This document shows positions 1 through 12,860 of a stretch of DNA of 64,000 nt, piece after piece (position 1 is the first letter of the stretch; each line of letters opens with the position of its first letter). The notes beneath the pieces are model-generated. The model worked only from the letters and a program-made list of their open reading frames with translations, made no database searches and was not told the DNA's origin. The translations under genes and the position numbers were made by a program. The stretch comes from Acridotheres tristis (Eukaryota > Chordata > Aves > Passeriformes > Sturnidae): the NCBI GenBank assembly GCA_037013685.1, contig CM072884.1, positions 9,114,001 through 9,178,000 of the forward strand, written 5' to 3'.

Positions 1-193
1 CTTTTTAATATAACAGTAGTAGTAATAATAATAATAACGAAATCCATAAGCAGTCAGTCCTCTTTTGCCATATAATTATGTGGGCAGCTGTAAATGCTGT
101 CAGAATCTAAATCCATAAACAGTGCTATTGTTCTGTAATTCAAGCGGGCTCTTTCCCTAAACACACAGCCCTCCCATCAGACACCGTGTGTAC
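1..193 (-). other. ROBO2: ROBO2 intron, 5' part (cut by window edge)
   Basis: Start of the intron following the first FN3-3 exon. It holds a short TAA/TAG-rich microsatellite at about 14-40. Nothing else is recognised. Confidence 0.85.
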
Positions 194-318
194 CTTGTAC
201 TCCTGGATGACTCCATTTTGGTGATCTGGAGGGGGAGGATCCCAGGAGATGCTGATGCTTGTGCTGTTGTGACTTCCAACTGTCAGGACAGTGACAGACT
301 GAGGAGGAGCACTTGGAG
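194..318 (-). CDS. ROBO2: ROBO2 exon, first part of FN3-3
   Basis: 125 nt, phase 1 to phase 0. The split codon gives Ala, then [40 protein letters not shown] and K. This is the opening of the third FN3 domain with its strand-B tryptophan and the usual proline-rich turn. NST is a potential N-glycosylation site. Acceptor ggtgtag|CTC; donor AAG|gtacac, which keeps only GTA of the consensus. The remainder of FN3-3, expected to continue with an IWCLG-like strand, is beyond the left edge of the window. Confidence 0.93.
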
Positions 319-1218
319 CTACACCAAGGAGAGGGAGCAAACAGAAGCAAGGCATTAATCCATTTGCTACAGCAAGGATTTTGCTGAAGCAGTACAAGAG
401 CAAGCAGACAGTATAGAAAACTCACACTCCCTGCAGGCCTAGGGATGCATTTTTGTCAGGCACTGAAAATGTTGAAAAATGCGTTTCTGAAGAGATGCAT
501 AGGGCTGAATGACAATGTGGAATTTGTGGCAATGGAGAATCAATACAAATCACTCCTCATTTATTTATATTTAGCATTTCTTAATTTTGCACTGGAACTG
601 TTCTCACGTTTGCCTTTGCTTTCCGTAATATGCATGAATAACTATGGATATATTAACTAAATCACAAGTGAGGCTGTTTCACCTGGCCTGTAAACTGTTT
701 TGGTTCTTCTATTTTTACATGGTCTAATAATGACGTGAGTAGCCAACATTCAATGGCACTTTTTTGTTTCCTCTCCAGGAAGACAATACCAGGTTTAAAC
801 ACTTGCATCTCCGAACTGGAAAAGGATTAAAATGTTCATGGCTTTACATCAAATACCAGTGAATAGAGCAGGTGCTAAGTTAGGTCACATATATACTTAT
901 GGCCTTTTCTGCCCCTAGGCAAATTGCTTTCTTTTCAGAGCCCTGTTCAGTTCAACCATTCACAGCTGTTTGGCTGGTCACTGCACACCAAGGCCAATTC
1001 TACAAGACAACTGCTTGCCAGCCACGCTTGTTGTCTAGAAGCATGAAAAAAAACCCCAAAATAAAATCATAGCTATCAGTGACCAGAGCTATGCTGACAA
1101 AGCCCCTCTTGCAGCTACACAAGTAGCAAACTGCTTCTCTTTGCTCAGAACACACTGCTTGAGAAGCGGTGCAGGAACTCTGCTATGGAAAAGTCTCCTC
1201 TATGAGCATCTGCTATAT

Positions 1219-1242
1219 CCATACTGGGCTTTCCCAGTATGG
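1219..1242. repeat. Perfect 10-bp hairpin
   Basis: CCATACTGGG (1219-1228) and its exact reverse complement CCCAGTATGG (1233-1242) flank a 4-nt loop. No gene-related role is evident. Confidence 0.9.
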
Positions 1243-4200
1243 CTGTGGCTGCTGTGGCAGAAGACTCTCAATATGGCTCTGCTCAGCCAGCTAAAACTTC
1301 TTGGAGCCCCGCCTCATCCTTCCCTTGCTCCCAGGCAAGTGTTGAAACTACACCACAGTGGCGAGCTAGGCCACCGAGGTCGACTGTATTATATTAAGGT
1401 ATAGTCCCTGGAGGGAAAAGCTGATGGATAGCAGCTGCTTGGAACTGGTCCTAGAATTTATTTATTCCATCTCTCCCAGTCCATCTACCCAGTCTTCAAC
1501 AAAACTAATAGAAAGAGGCCAAAAAAGTGTGAACTTATAAAGCAAGCATAAAGTGATACCTCGCCAGGACAATTTTCCAGTTCACAGGAGCCTGTTGATT
1601 AGACATCTTCTGTTCTAGGGAGGTGTCCTTGTGTTTAACAAATACTTATGGAATTTTTCTTCCTCATATTTTTCATCACTTTTAATCTGATTTTAAAATA
1701 TTTCATATGAAATACAAAAGCTGATTTTGAAAACTTATGGTAGAGACATCATACCACAACCTAAAATATTTATCACTCTGCTGCCCCAACTTCAAACCTA
1801 GATAACAACGTGGTTTGGGGCATCTCACATCATGTGTCAAGGCTCCCTGACTCTAGCCCCCTGGTTAGAGTGACTTCTTCACTGCTAAACGTTATGGCAA
1901 CAGAACTATCATCTTATCTTTAACAGATATCCCTGAGTCCATGCCCATCCTTGGACCATGATTCTCAGAAAAGCCAAGAGCCTCTGGCATCTTTATATTT
2001 AGGTCTGGCAGGTTTAACCCAAATAAGCATAGCTACAGATACCAGCAGTGTTCAAGTCTCCTGAGCCAATTCAGATATTCCTATTGTTCTCCACAGCCTC
2101 TTTGAGGCTGGCTGTGTTCCCATGTCAGAAGCTCCTCAGCACTTGACTTGGCACAGGCTCATGGAGCCAAGCTCAAATCTTTACCCTGATAAACCTGAAA
2201 AATTGGAGTGCTCTGCTGCAAGTATCCCACAACTTCAAACTAGGGTATCAGAGGTGAGGACAAGGAAACATATGAGATGACAGCAGGAAAAAAAAAATTT
2301 TAGACAAAAAATGAACCCCATATTACAGTCCTGGGAGTCTTCACATTTCGACAACTACATTTTCAGATGCAAAGCTAACAGTGCTTGGTAGAGTCCTTGT
2401 GACCTTGCCTGATGCAGAGAAACAGTGAACTGGAGGGGAGAAATGGAGCTGTATTGTGGACAATCTGACTCTTAGCCAGCTCGAGTGAAGCATGGAAAGG
2501 TAGCCTTGGGCTACTCCTTGCAAACGTGCAAAGCATAAAATTGGTGAAATAAATAGTTGCATTGTGTGTTTTATGGCAAGTGAAATAATTTGCCACACAG
2601 TGAAAAAATTAGCATTTTAAAAGTCTTCAAGTTATTCCGTAACAACAAAACCATGAATAAATATATGTGTGTGATATTAATTAGAATATTTTATGTGAAA
2701 ATAATAATCATAAAAATGGCAAAGCTTAACACTGCATAACTCACTTTTGGCTTTAAGTACAATGGAAAAACTTGCTCAAACATATTTACTTTCATTACTG
2801 AAACAAAAAGGGCATTCAGAAATATAATGTCTTATATAAACATACCTGGAGGGATAGGGGAGTGTGAATGCAAAAGAAATGTAAAATGAATGCCACACTC
2901 TAAAATTAAAAAAAAAAAAAAACCATACTGCATTCATTTGTCTTTTCATTTAAATGGCACGACTTTTTGAGTGAATATTCTACCAGCGTGTGCTGGTATT
3001 TTTGAGGTTTTTTGAGGACATAGGATAAATTTGAAGCAAAATTAAAATTGCAGCTAATGAATGCAGCTGTGGAAATATCATTCTAAGATCTGCACTAAAG
3101 TGAGAAGAAACAGAGAGCAGCTGATAAAAGCTATGGAAGACTTATCTTCCTGTCATATTTTTGTGGTGACAAACAAGACGCGGGACAAGTACTACTCCAC
3201 AATATTATTCCAAAGGAGATTTAACAGTGGATGCAACTGAAAAAAAATCTGTCTCTAGAGAAAGTATGAAAGAAATACTGAAAATTATAAAATTAAATCT
3301 TTGCTTTAGCTCCCATTGTATACGTGTACATATATTTGTATTTACCACTTCAGCTTCCTCTCTCTGATGATATCACTCTGTGAGCTGGCACCGTGATATA
3401 AATTAAGCCACTTGTCTGACACTGCTGCAGTTATTAAATAGATCACATTGAAAAATAACATTTTTAAAACCGTTTTCTCATTTCCCTTGCTGCTGGCTTG
3501 TGGAGAACACCTTGCCTGCTTCTTGACAGGTCAATTATTCCAGTGCTCAGCTTCTTCTTACAGATATGAAAGAACCCAAATCGCTGCTCATCTTTTCCAG
3601 ACACAGCCAAACAGAATTCCATTTGTTACCTTCACAAGGCCAAAGAGGCAGGAGATGGATGGATACTGAACTGTGACAAATGTCTGATCTAGAGGAAAAG
3701 CCTAACAGCAGCAGAATTGATTTTCAGAAGTAGGCCTTAGAAGTAACATTGCATGTAAAATCCAATCCAGCAGAAATTTGCCACTACCTTTTAGCTGTAC
3801 TTTGCCTTTACCAGGGATATTTGCTTTGATGTCATAAAAAAACTTCCAACACTCGTATCACTTTTCCAAATTATTTTCTAAAAATAGTATAGCTGACATT
3901 TTTAAAAAGTCAAGTCTAAAAAAGGCTCATTTTCAAAATGGAATCACAGGCAACACAGCACCTTTAAATAGACTGCCATCTTTCTTCAGTGGAAGAGGAA
4001 CAAACCACTGTCATTAAACATTTAGTTGATACTATTTTTGAAATACATGAACACCAATATAATTACAAAGATAATATGAGGAATTAAAGGAAGTATCTGT
4101 AGAACTGCATCTACTGAATGTCTTAATTTTCTCATGGAAGTACCTAATTTTATCACCCAAGGAAGAGGATGAATTTTTTTACAGGAGCTGACATTTTTCT

Positions 4201-4747
4201 GGTGATAACATTATGGGTCCTATGCTGACATTTTTTGGGAGAAGATATTGTAAACAGACTTCTTGAAAGTTATATTAATCTACAAAGCATATCCTAGGCT
4301 GTGAGTTATACATATCTGCAGGCAGGATTTTTTTTTTTAAATCTTCACTATTTGGAAAGCTATTCCACATGAACAAAGTATCCTTTAAGGTAGGAAATTA
4401 CCTGACATGCTGGGAGCTAAGGTTTATAAAAGAGAATGTCATTCCTCAAGTATTTTATAGAAACAGACAGGAGGTCTAAGTCCTTCTCTCTTTTTCAGTA
4501 GTTCTTTATTTACCTTTAGCAAGAGACAGTTAGATGCACTAAACAAACATCAAAGAAAAACTGAAATTGAAAAAGAGAAAAACCTGCCAGTGAGAGGACA
4601 AAATCGCACATCTTAAACCCAGAGAAGAAAATTCACCTGTATAAATCTTATTAAAACTTTCTTTTCTATTAAAAAAATCTTTGTTCAGAGTGCTGCAAAC
4701 ATATTCTTCACCAAGTGATTTAGCCTTTATAGTTTGAAAAATAGTTT

Positions 4748-4770
4748 GATTTTATGGGAACCATAAAATC
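4748..4770. repeat. Perfect 10-bp hairpin
   Basis: GATTTTATGG (4748-4757) and CCATAAAATC (4761-4770) flank a 3-nt loop. Intronic, role unknown. Confidence 0.9.
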
Positions 4771-5987
4771 CCATATTCCAAATCAGACTTGGAAAAACAG
4801 CCTTCCTGCACACTCTTCCTCATGTTGCAGGACACTGAGTTTCCTCATCGATAAAGTGCAAAGTATGACCAAGTTATCTCCAGTTTTACTTGCATGTTTG
4901 GTAATAATCATAACAAATCAAAGAGAAAAGTGAGTAATAAGCAAGTCAGTTCTAGAATTAAAGAGTACTTGGCAATCAGCACTAAATTAAACCTCAGGAG
5001 ACTACTGTAAATGATTAAGATGCACTTCCAATAGGAAGGAAAGAGTGCACTCAAAACTCATTGAAACCATATGAACATTTTAAAACTTCACCAGTATTTC
5101 TTTCTCTTGCTAAAAAAAAAAAAAAATTAAAAACATCAGTGACACAGAGAGAAGATGAACCGTCACTGTTAGGACCATCGTACTCATAGAGGAGAGATTC
5201 TCCAGGCAAACACTGCATTACATAGGTAGAAAGGTGGGTTTCTAACAGCAAATTACTAACATTACTTACATCTCACCCCAGTGTCTTTACTTTTCAACAA
5301 AAACCCAGCAGCCCTGGAGTGCACATGCTTTAGCACAACTATATACAAGGTTATATGCTATAGATATAAAAGCTCGAGCATTTTAGAAGTATAAACTGTT
5401 CATTCTGTCTGAATCCTGACTGTTTCAGAGAGGCTTGAAAGGTGCTCAGGGGAATCCTCTGCAGTACTGAACAGGGCAGTTGCATGAACACTGTGCTAAC
5501 AGAAACTGTGAAGTGGTGTGCCCTTGAGACTGGAGTTTCCCCAGACTAGTTAAATATATGTCCTTCACTACTCCTCGTTTCCCAGCCAAATGTCCATCTA
5601 CATTATTACCCATTCAGAAAAATGTGCTTAGTATCAAACACTCACCTGTGAGAGCTTGCATTTATTTTCTTTCAAAATGCAGACCAAAGTCTTTTATTGC
5701 AGCAGCAGTGATTACTGCTGAAAGACTGCAGTGCACGTTTTTGGAATGTCCAAAAGGACACCTGTACCTTAGAAGGATGTATCAGCTGGAAGGATGTAAG
5801 ACCAGTACAGTGCTTTCTCAGGGGATATTTACAGCACAAAGCTGAATATTATATCAAATTCTAATGTCATCTCAGTGGGTAACAAACAGAAATCATGTGG
5901 AGCAAATAGAGATGAACACATGCATACACAGAATAACCTCCACTGTCAGCTGTGAAAGCTCATTGCTTTTCTGCCCCTTTCACCAAC

Positions 5988-6219
5988 CTTCCTCCGTGGT
6001 GCGAGCAGACTTGGATTCACTGTCCATCCCTTGGAATTCATTGAAATAAGGGCGAACCTTAATTTCATAAGTGACCCCCTTTTTCAGGCTGACCAGGACA
6101 GCGCTGCGCTCCGTGGGGACTTTGACCTCCAGGTTCTGCCACACAGCTGGGGCAGGCAGGCCAGAGGTTTGGCGATACAGGACTCGGTAGCCCTGGATAA
6201 ACTGGGACTGGCGGTCCAC
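5988..6219 (-). CDS. ROBO2: ROBO2 exon, rest of FN3-2
   Basis: 232 nt, phase 0 to phase 1, 77 codons. It starts VDRQSQFIQGYRVLYRQTSG, passes through PTERSAVLVSLKKGVTYEIK and VRPYFNEFQGMDSESK and ends RTTEE. LKKGVTYEIKVRPYFNEFQGMDS is the closing signature of an FN3 domain. Acceptor tttctag|GTG. The donor GAAG|gttggtg is non-consensus at +3 to +6, with another GT four bases further on, so this is the weakest or second-weakest donor of the set. The frame and the join to the next exon ([10 protein letters not shown]) support the first GT. Confidence 0.93.
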
Positions 6220-8732
6220 CTAGAAATGACAATAAATAATAAATACGTCAATAAACAAAGTAAACACACAAAAAAAACCCCACTGTGCAAAAACAAAACT
6301 GTTGCCTAGAATAATTCTGCCTTCATCAAAAAGGGAAAATCCAGTTATGATGCTGAATTTAAAAATCTAACTGCCTTCTCTTAAGTCACTGTTTATTAAT
6401 TGTCTACAAAGAGTATTTGTCTCACATTACTGGTTATAGAATATTTCTTTCTGATTTGCTTTCTCCAGCTCTATATATCATGACAAATACCACCTTAAAT
6501 CATAAAAAACGGCCCCCACCCCTGCAATAAATAATGAAAAGAAAACTTTGGCATAAGGCTTGCTGCATGTAAACTTACTAAGCACATCTTGGCTACTGAT
6601 GTGCTGAAATAGGAGAAGAAAAGAAAAACAAATTCTTTTCAGAAAAGGACAAGTCTTTGAACTTACCCTACTTGCTTACAATTAGTCCATTACTTGGCTC
6701 ACAGCTCATGAAATGCACAGCAAATTAAAATAAACATAAGACAGATGCAGAGAAAACAACTTCCAAAGACATGTGCTGTTTCTTGTGTTCACAGCCTGAG
6801 CAGCCCCTTTGCATCCTGGGGTTGTGATGCTCTCAGGCCATCAGATGGAGATGGAATGTTGGTTTTGGTTTATATTTTATTTTTTGCTAGGCAAGCAGAA
6901 TTCAAGATTGGACTATGGAAATTTTTAAGTTCCATGGAAAGACCAAGGAATAATTTTATCCTACAAATAGGATTTTTATTTGAAGAAAAACTTTATATGT
7001 GTTTTATCTCGGAGAGGTTTCATGCATCTATTTATCTTCCAAAAAAAAACCCCAAAAACCAAGGCATCATAATTCTTGCACAAATTTTTCCTGGAAAAAA
7101 AATCAAAAAACTAAATCTGATTTGATTGCTAAAAGTAAACCAAACCCAGCTGCTTCTCTAGCTGCCAAATAAGGAGCAAAGAAAGTGAAGCACAAATAAC
7201 AAGACTATACAGCTGGCTGTTTGGTAATTCTGTGTTCTAACTAAGATTCAACAAGTAGGATATTTCTTATGTTCTTGTCAATTTTCCTGCTCAAAGATAT
7301 TCTAGAATTAGAGAAACATTTGTTTGACTTCTCTTAAGAATAAATGAATTTAAGGCTGAAAACACAAACCATGCTCTATTACGCTCCACCTATAATCTTG
7401 TTACAGTTTATTGAGGCATTCAGAGGGGACACAGATTCTTAGACATTAAAAAGCAAGGCAAGCAAGAAGAAAGCTTTATTTATGAAAGCAAGGCAGAAAT
7501 GTCTTTCATCAAAACTGTCACTGTTAAAAACCTTGCAACATATGTTACAACAACATTAAGCTTGCATTTCATAAACTTCTCTGCATTCACTTTAAGTGAA
7601 TTTATGCACTGAAAGAGGGATATAACTCACAATAATAGCTTGTTAATACCGAAAGAATCAAGCTGTGTTTTTAAGAAGAACATTAAGCAGCTGTTTCCAG
7701 ATGAAGGGAGTCTGTAAATCAGAGTAAACTGTTTTTATCCATGTTTGACTTTGATTAACTAAATGTTTTATGGATATAAAGACTTTATAAACCTCACGTT
7801 TACTACAATATTCAGCAAAAATAATGCTTTCATCCACTTTGTAATACACACTTTCAACCTAAATTACAATATAAGGTTATGATATTTAATAATCAAACAC
7901 TGAGTGTGATTCTTGTCTTACTGCTGAGTTAAGACACTACACTGAAAGATGACATAACTTTGTCAGAACTTTCCATTTTGTCCTTGCTCTATTTCTATTT
8001 TCTACTGACTGCTGCCTAGTGGAGAAAACTGAAAATTCAGAATTGACTTGACTAAACAGTAACATTGTGTTGCTACAACACCGTATGGAAAGTATTTTCT
8101 ACAGCATGGCACAAACATAAACCCACCCCCCAACTCACTGAGAAGAGATGGATAATATCTAAAGAATACCAATTTTCAGTTCATCATACTTTTGTATCTA
8201 CTGCCACACACATCTTTTCCTCCCAGACTTCTAAAATCTTAACTTGAAAGACTAAACAATAGAAGGAATATGAAAGCAGAATGCAGTAGTACCACAAGGC
8301 TGTCACATTTATGGGTGCTATAAACTAGCTTGACTGGGGCTCGCTTGAGTTTCTCAGAGTTTTCAATTAGTAGCTTGATTACAGCAGGGCAGAGTGATCT
8401 GCCCAAATACCAGGTTACTGACAGTGATTTCATCATTCATAGTCTGGGAGGGTACTGACTTAAGAAAATATTATGCATTTTTAATGTTTTCTATAAACAT
8501 CCAGTCACATTCAGTATCAAGGAGAGGATACAAAGCTATCTCTCATGCCCAATTTAAGCTAGTCTGAATGAACAGGGCCTTCTGTTGGGAAACTACTTGG
8601 AGGGCACTTTATTTACTGAGAAGAGTGGATTTTTTTGTTTTGTTCAGAGTTTAAAATCTAATAAAAAATTACTCTTGGATAATTACATGGATTAACCAGA
8701 AATATTTGTGAGGGGTAGGACAGGTATATTTC

Positions 8733-8774
8733 ACATGTACATACACACACATGTGCATGCATATGTGTATGTCT
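8733..8774. repeat. CA/TG microsatellite
   Basis: Short ACACACAC and ATGTGTATG units; low complexity. Confidence 0.8.
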
Positions 8775-11187
8775 ATCTACAGTTGTACACATGGTCATAT
8801 CTAATACAAAGTGACTGTGACTTTACAATTTTCTCCATTTCTGTGGTAGTGATGTATCATGCCACGAGTAGACTACTAAAAATATCCTTATATGCTTAGC
8901 ATTAAGGACATTAATTCAGCTATGCAACTCCAAGTTTGGCACACATTCACACATAGGCAGAGCTGCAGAAACATGCACTCTGGCTTGATGAAAGGATAAA
9001 GAATGTAAATGGTTGCCACTTCCTTACACAAATTACTCAGCGTTACTTCAGCAACTGCAGGAATTCTCTGTGTTGAATACTGGCATCAGAGAATATTTCT
9101 AGTCGGTCATATCAACTCCAAAGATCTGCAACAGTTGCTGATATAAAGACACGCTTGCTCCCTCAAAGGACAAGGCAGAACACGCAGATGCTCCTTTAAA
9201 ACTGCAGGAGAGGGCAGTTCCTGGGGAGGTGGTGCTCAGCACTGACCTAATGCAACCTACAAGCAGAATTGGTCCCGTGTGCTCCTGCTCACCCCCTTTT
9301 ATGCTGAGTCCATGGTGCAGGAGGCATCTACAAAACCATTTCTGCAGAAGAGGAAGCTCATTTTCCCTGCACATGCCGCAGCTGAACACAAGACGGGTTC
9401 ACTGGCTGTTAGGTTGTTAAAACGATGGCAAGAAACTCATAATGCAGCTTATGCTGCAGATATAAGCTCCTTTCAGGCAAACCTGCTAATCTGCACCCTA
9501 AATACATTTTGCAATATGCTCTGTAGCATGCAAGTTTCTATCCCAAAATATCCTAAGAAATCCTCTGCTCCCCCAGCAATACCCACAGCAATTCTCCAGC
9601 TGGGCAGAGTAGCTTGCACGCTATGCTGAGCTCCCTGGCATGGACTCACAGGAGTCTCTGGAAATTCAAACTGCACTAGCATTTATGTATCCTACAGGAA
9701 CAAGGCAAATGGAGATGAGAATCGGGAAGACTGTCTAAAGGACTTGACTCCTGAAGCTTCCAGTGAAGTACATCCATTTAAAATCTACATCAAATTAAAG
9801 AGCACAGGTAAACAAATTATCCTTCTGCCTGGTAATCTCCTAGAAGGCAGTGAGGACTTCAAAGCAGCAATTCTTTTGCCATGCTGAAGAACTGATTTGT
9901 TTTATTTCTGCTTGTGCCACAGGGCTTCTTTATAATGCTGGGGAACATTTCACATTTGGTCACTAATGAAACTTTCAGTTTAATGCCCACTGAGCCTAGA
10001 AGTGCTGATCCATAGCTGAGGTCAGCTAGAAAAAGCTCTTGGAGTACAGAATATGCTCTTTCAATGTGAAATGTTTTAATAAAAGTAAAAATAAATCATG
10101 TCCAGGTCTTAAAATTAGCTATTTGATAACAGTGGGTGTATCTGCCTCCATAAGTCTCATGAGCAATAACTATCTCTGCACCTCACCTCTCTATGTGTAA
10201 AGTTAGGATAATGACACATTTTTATCATTGTGATGTTAAATTCAGTATTATTTGTGAAGCACACGAATGTTACGGTTGAGAGCATGACAGATAAGCAAGC
10301 ATGTGAGACAAAATAATAATTTTTTATTCAATGCAAGGTTTCAATGGTATGAATTTAATAAGACCTGGCACCACACAGAGAATAAAGAAGATAAAAAGAA
10401 ATGTTTAATAGCTCCATGAAGAAGAGATCCTCTATGTGACCAGATAATTACAGCTATATTTTAATATCTATACACAAGAGGAATAAATTTAAGTGGCAAT
10501 GAAAACCTAACTTTTGACATTCCTCTTCTTATTTTTTAACACTGACATTGTAAGTCTGACCTTCTTTTCAAAATATGTGTGTGTATGTATGTGCGTATTT
10601 TAAAATTTCAACCCAACTACAGGGAACTATTTCCGAAAATTTAAACTAAAATTTGAAAAAAAATAAAGAGAAAGCAAAACCAAAACAATCTCATAAAGGA
10701 GAGAAGAAAGTGGTGTTAATTTGCTGTGAGTCAGGATGCCAGAAAGTCAGTAACCAAGGACATTCCTTTCCTTTCACCCTTGGAACTGCATAAAGCCAAC
10801 ACAAAGAGTCTTATGATTCTCATGGCACTTTTGTCCTTTTGTATGATAGCTACACTATCTATCCATTTCATGTTAATAGTGTGGACTTTATTCTCTGGAT
10901 AGAGTGGGTTCTTTTCCTGGAGACTATGGTTAATTAATTGGTTTTGTTCTGGTTGCTGGATAGTTTCTAATTAGCTGCTTCAGAGATCCTTCTTTGTGTC
11001 TTTCTTCCCCTGGGCAATTCCAAAATGCCTCTACAGAGGTCTCTGTGCTTGTCAGGTGGCACAGGGTCACTGCTTTGAGGGATCTTCCCAATAAGCTGGT
11101 ATCCATATAATTTCCAACAATTTGTCTTTACATTACCATTTCTTCACTCATTGTTCAGTAGGGGCGCCAGGAAATTCTTTCAGAGGA

Positions 11188-11258
11188 ATATATATCACAC
11201 ACATGCATATGCACACACAAATGAATATCCATATATGTATATATAAATAAATAAATGA
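11188..11258. repeat. CA/TA/AAAT microsatellite
   Basis: Mixed CACACA, ATATAT and AAATAAAT units in succession; low complexity. Confidence 0.85.
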
Positions 11259-12496
11259 AATTTCATTACATTGGTTACATGGTATAAACTGAATTCTGTT
11301 TGTACTGGAACTTCCTTTTGCAGTATATGCTAAAGCAAGAGCCAGCCTATGAATCTGTATTTCTGATAGATGTCATACCCAAAAGAAGACATGGATATGA
11401 TCCAGGTTTACAATTATTCTCTGGTAGCATCCAAAGTTTCTACATCTGATCCATCTGCTTGGGCAAAAGGGTTTCCCACAAAGGTTAGTCAGCCTGTTCC
11501 GGAGGAATTGTAGCTGAAACATGCAGCATTTTAAGAAAGCCAAGCTGCATGTTGACATCATTGATGGCAAAATGCAGTGACACATACTCTAAATAATCTT
11601 CCATGAAAGACAAATTTGTGGGTTTCTCTATTTATTCTAATCTGTACACTGACCACTGAAATCTGAGTTGTGCAAAAACAACAAGTAATCCTTATAATAC
11701 ACAATCTATCACCACACTTCTTATCTCCTCTTGTGTAATCCTCTGCACACATTAAGCTCTTAGCAATATTACACATAGAAAAAAACCCATGAGTTTCGTG
11801 AATGCCCCCTTAGCAGAATTCCTCCTACAGAACACAACTGTTTTGATGTTGTGCAGGGCAGTTTTTCTCTCACTCTTCCACTCACGGCTCTCCTTCCTCT
11901 GGGCAGATGCTCCAAGAACAAAGCACCATTTTCTGGTGTGCAACACCCTGGGAATTCTCTCCTACTCTTACAAATCCTTCCCATCCATCAAGCCTCAGGA
12001 AGGGAAACAGGGCAATTTGAAAGCCAAATACTATATTAGAAATTCTACCCAGTAGTTTGACCCCTCAAATAGAAATGTTGTTAAGCACTGCCCAAAAAAC
12101 TCTGGTCTTCTCTAATGAAAGGATATCCACTCATTGTGGGTAAGGCTTGTGCTGGAAAACCAGATGATACACAGTATGTCAGGCACTAGCACCACGTGCT
12201 TCTGACTTCACTAAAAGTGCTCTGTAGAAAAGATATTTTTGATTTCTGGGTCACTAAATAATAGGGTATTGTCAGAGGTCACTATGACTTGAAGCAGAAT
12301 GTACTTTTTCACACAGCAATTTCTTGTTGATATTTAACTTTATTTCTTGAAATGTAGTGTAATGAATTCACAGATCCATTATCCTTCAAGCACACCCATT
12401 TTTATAATGTTTTTCTAGTCAGATAGCTAACTTGCTTCATGCAGAAAACTGAAGACATTGAACCTGCCTGACTTGAAAAAGACTATTTCATTGCCA

Positions 12497-12597
12497 CACA
12501 TATCTATATATATCCATATATATCTATATACCTATCTATATCTACACCTACATCTAGATCTAGGTAGAGATATATACATATATATACACACACAAAC
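12497..12597. repeat. TA/TC-rich microsatellite
   Basis: Irregular runs of TATCTATA and ATATATACA type units, ending in a short CA run, just downstream (gene sense) of the 12860-12739 exon. Confidence 0.85.
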
Positions 12598-12738
12598 ACT
12601 GCTGTATGTTGGATTTTCAGAGCACTCACATTGGGGTCAAGACTGGATCTTTTCTGAGTGGTAAAACACTGAAGGGATAAATAGGCAAAACAGGCAGAGT
12701 GAAAAGTACTGTTAAGGTAACAACAGCAGAAGCTTTAC

Positions 12739-12860
12739 CGTCCAGGTGACTTGCACAGTCGTGGGTGTCAGCACAACAGGATTGTGCAGCCGTACAATGA
12801 CATCTCCCAGCTCTTTCTGGACTTGCCTGTGATCCACACCTTGTGCTGGGGGGCTGATAT
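12739..12860 (-). CDS. ROBO2: ROBO2 exon, FN3-1/FN3-2 linker and start of FN3-2
   Basis: 122 nt, phase 1 to phase 0. After the split Asp it reads ISPPAQGVDHRQVQKELGDV, then IVRLHNPVVLTPTTVQVTWT. The first part is the ROBO-specific linker helix region before FN3-2; VVLTPTTVQVTW is the strand-B opening of FN3-2 with its tryptophan. Acceptor ctggcag|ATA. The donor ACG|gtaaag is acceptable but weaker than most in this gene. HRQVQKELGDV is one of the stretches that favour ROBO2 over ROBO1. Confidence 0.95.

Larger units (their letters stand above)
319..5987 (-). other. ROBO2: ROBO2 intron (FN3-2 to FN3-3)
   Basis: 5669 nt, AT-rich. It contains a perfect 10-bp hairpin at 1219-1242, another at 4748-4770, several A or T runs (for example near 2290, 2909 and 5110) and no recognisable transposon. 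Short open frames, for example at 1141-1404, 3448-3669 and 5558-5845, show no family features. Confidence 0.85.
6220..12738 (-). other. ROBO2: ROBO2 intron (within FN3-2)
   Basis: 6519 nt. It holds CA/TA-type microsatellites at about 8733-8774, 11188-11258 and 12497-12597. The open frame of 126 codons at 6745-7125 has no recognisable domain and looks like chance. No transposon is recognised. Confidence 0.85.

Noticed and set aside
6745..7125. Open frame of 126 codons on plus
   Set aside because: Low-complexity Lys/Asn/Ile-rich end, no domain, inside a ROBO2 intron on the opposite strand.
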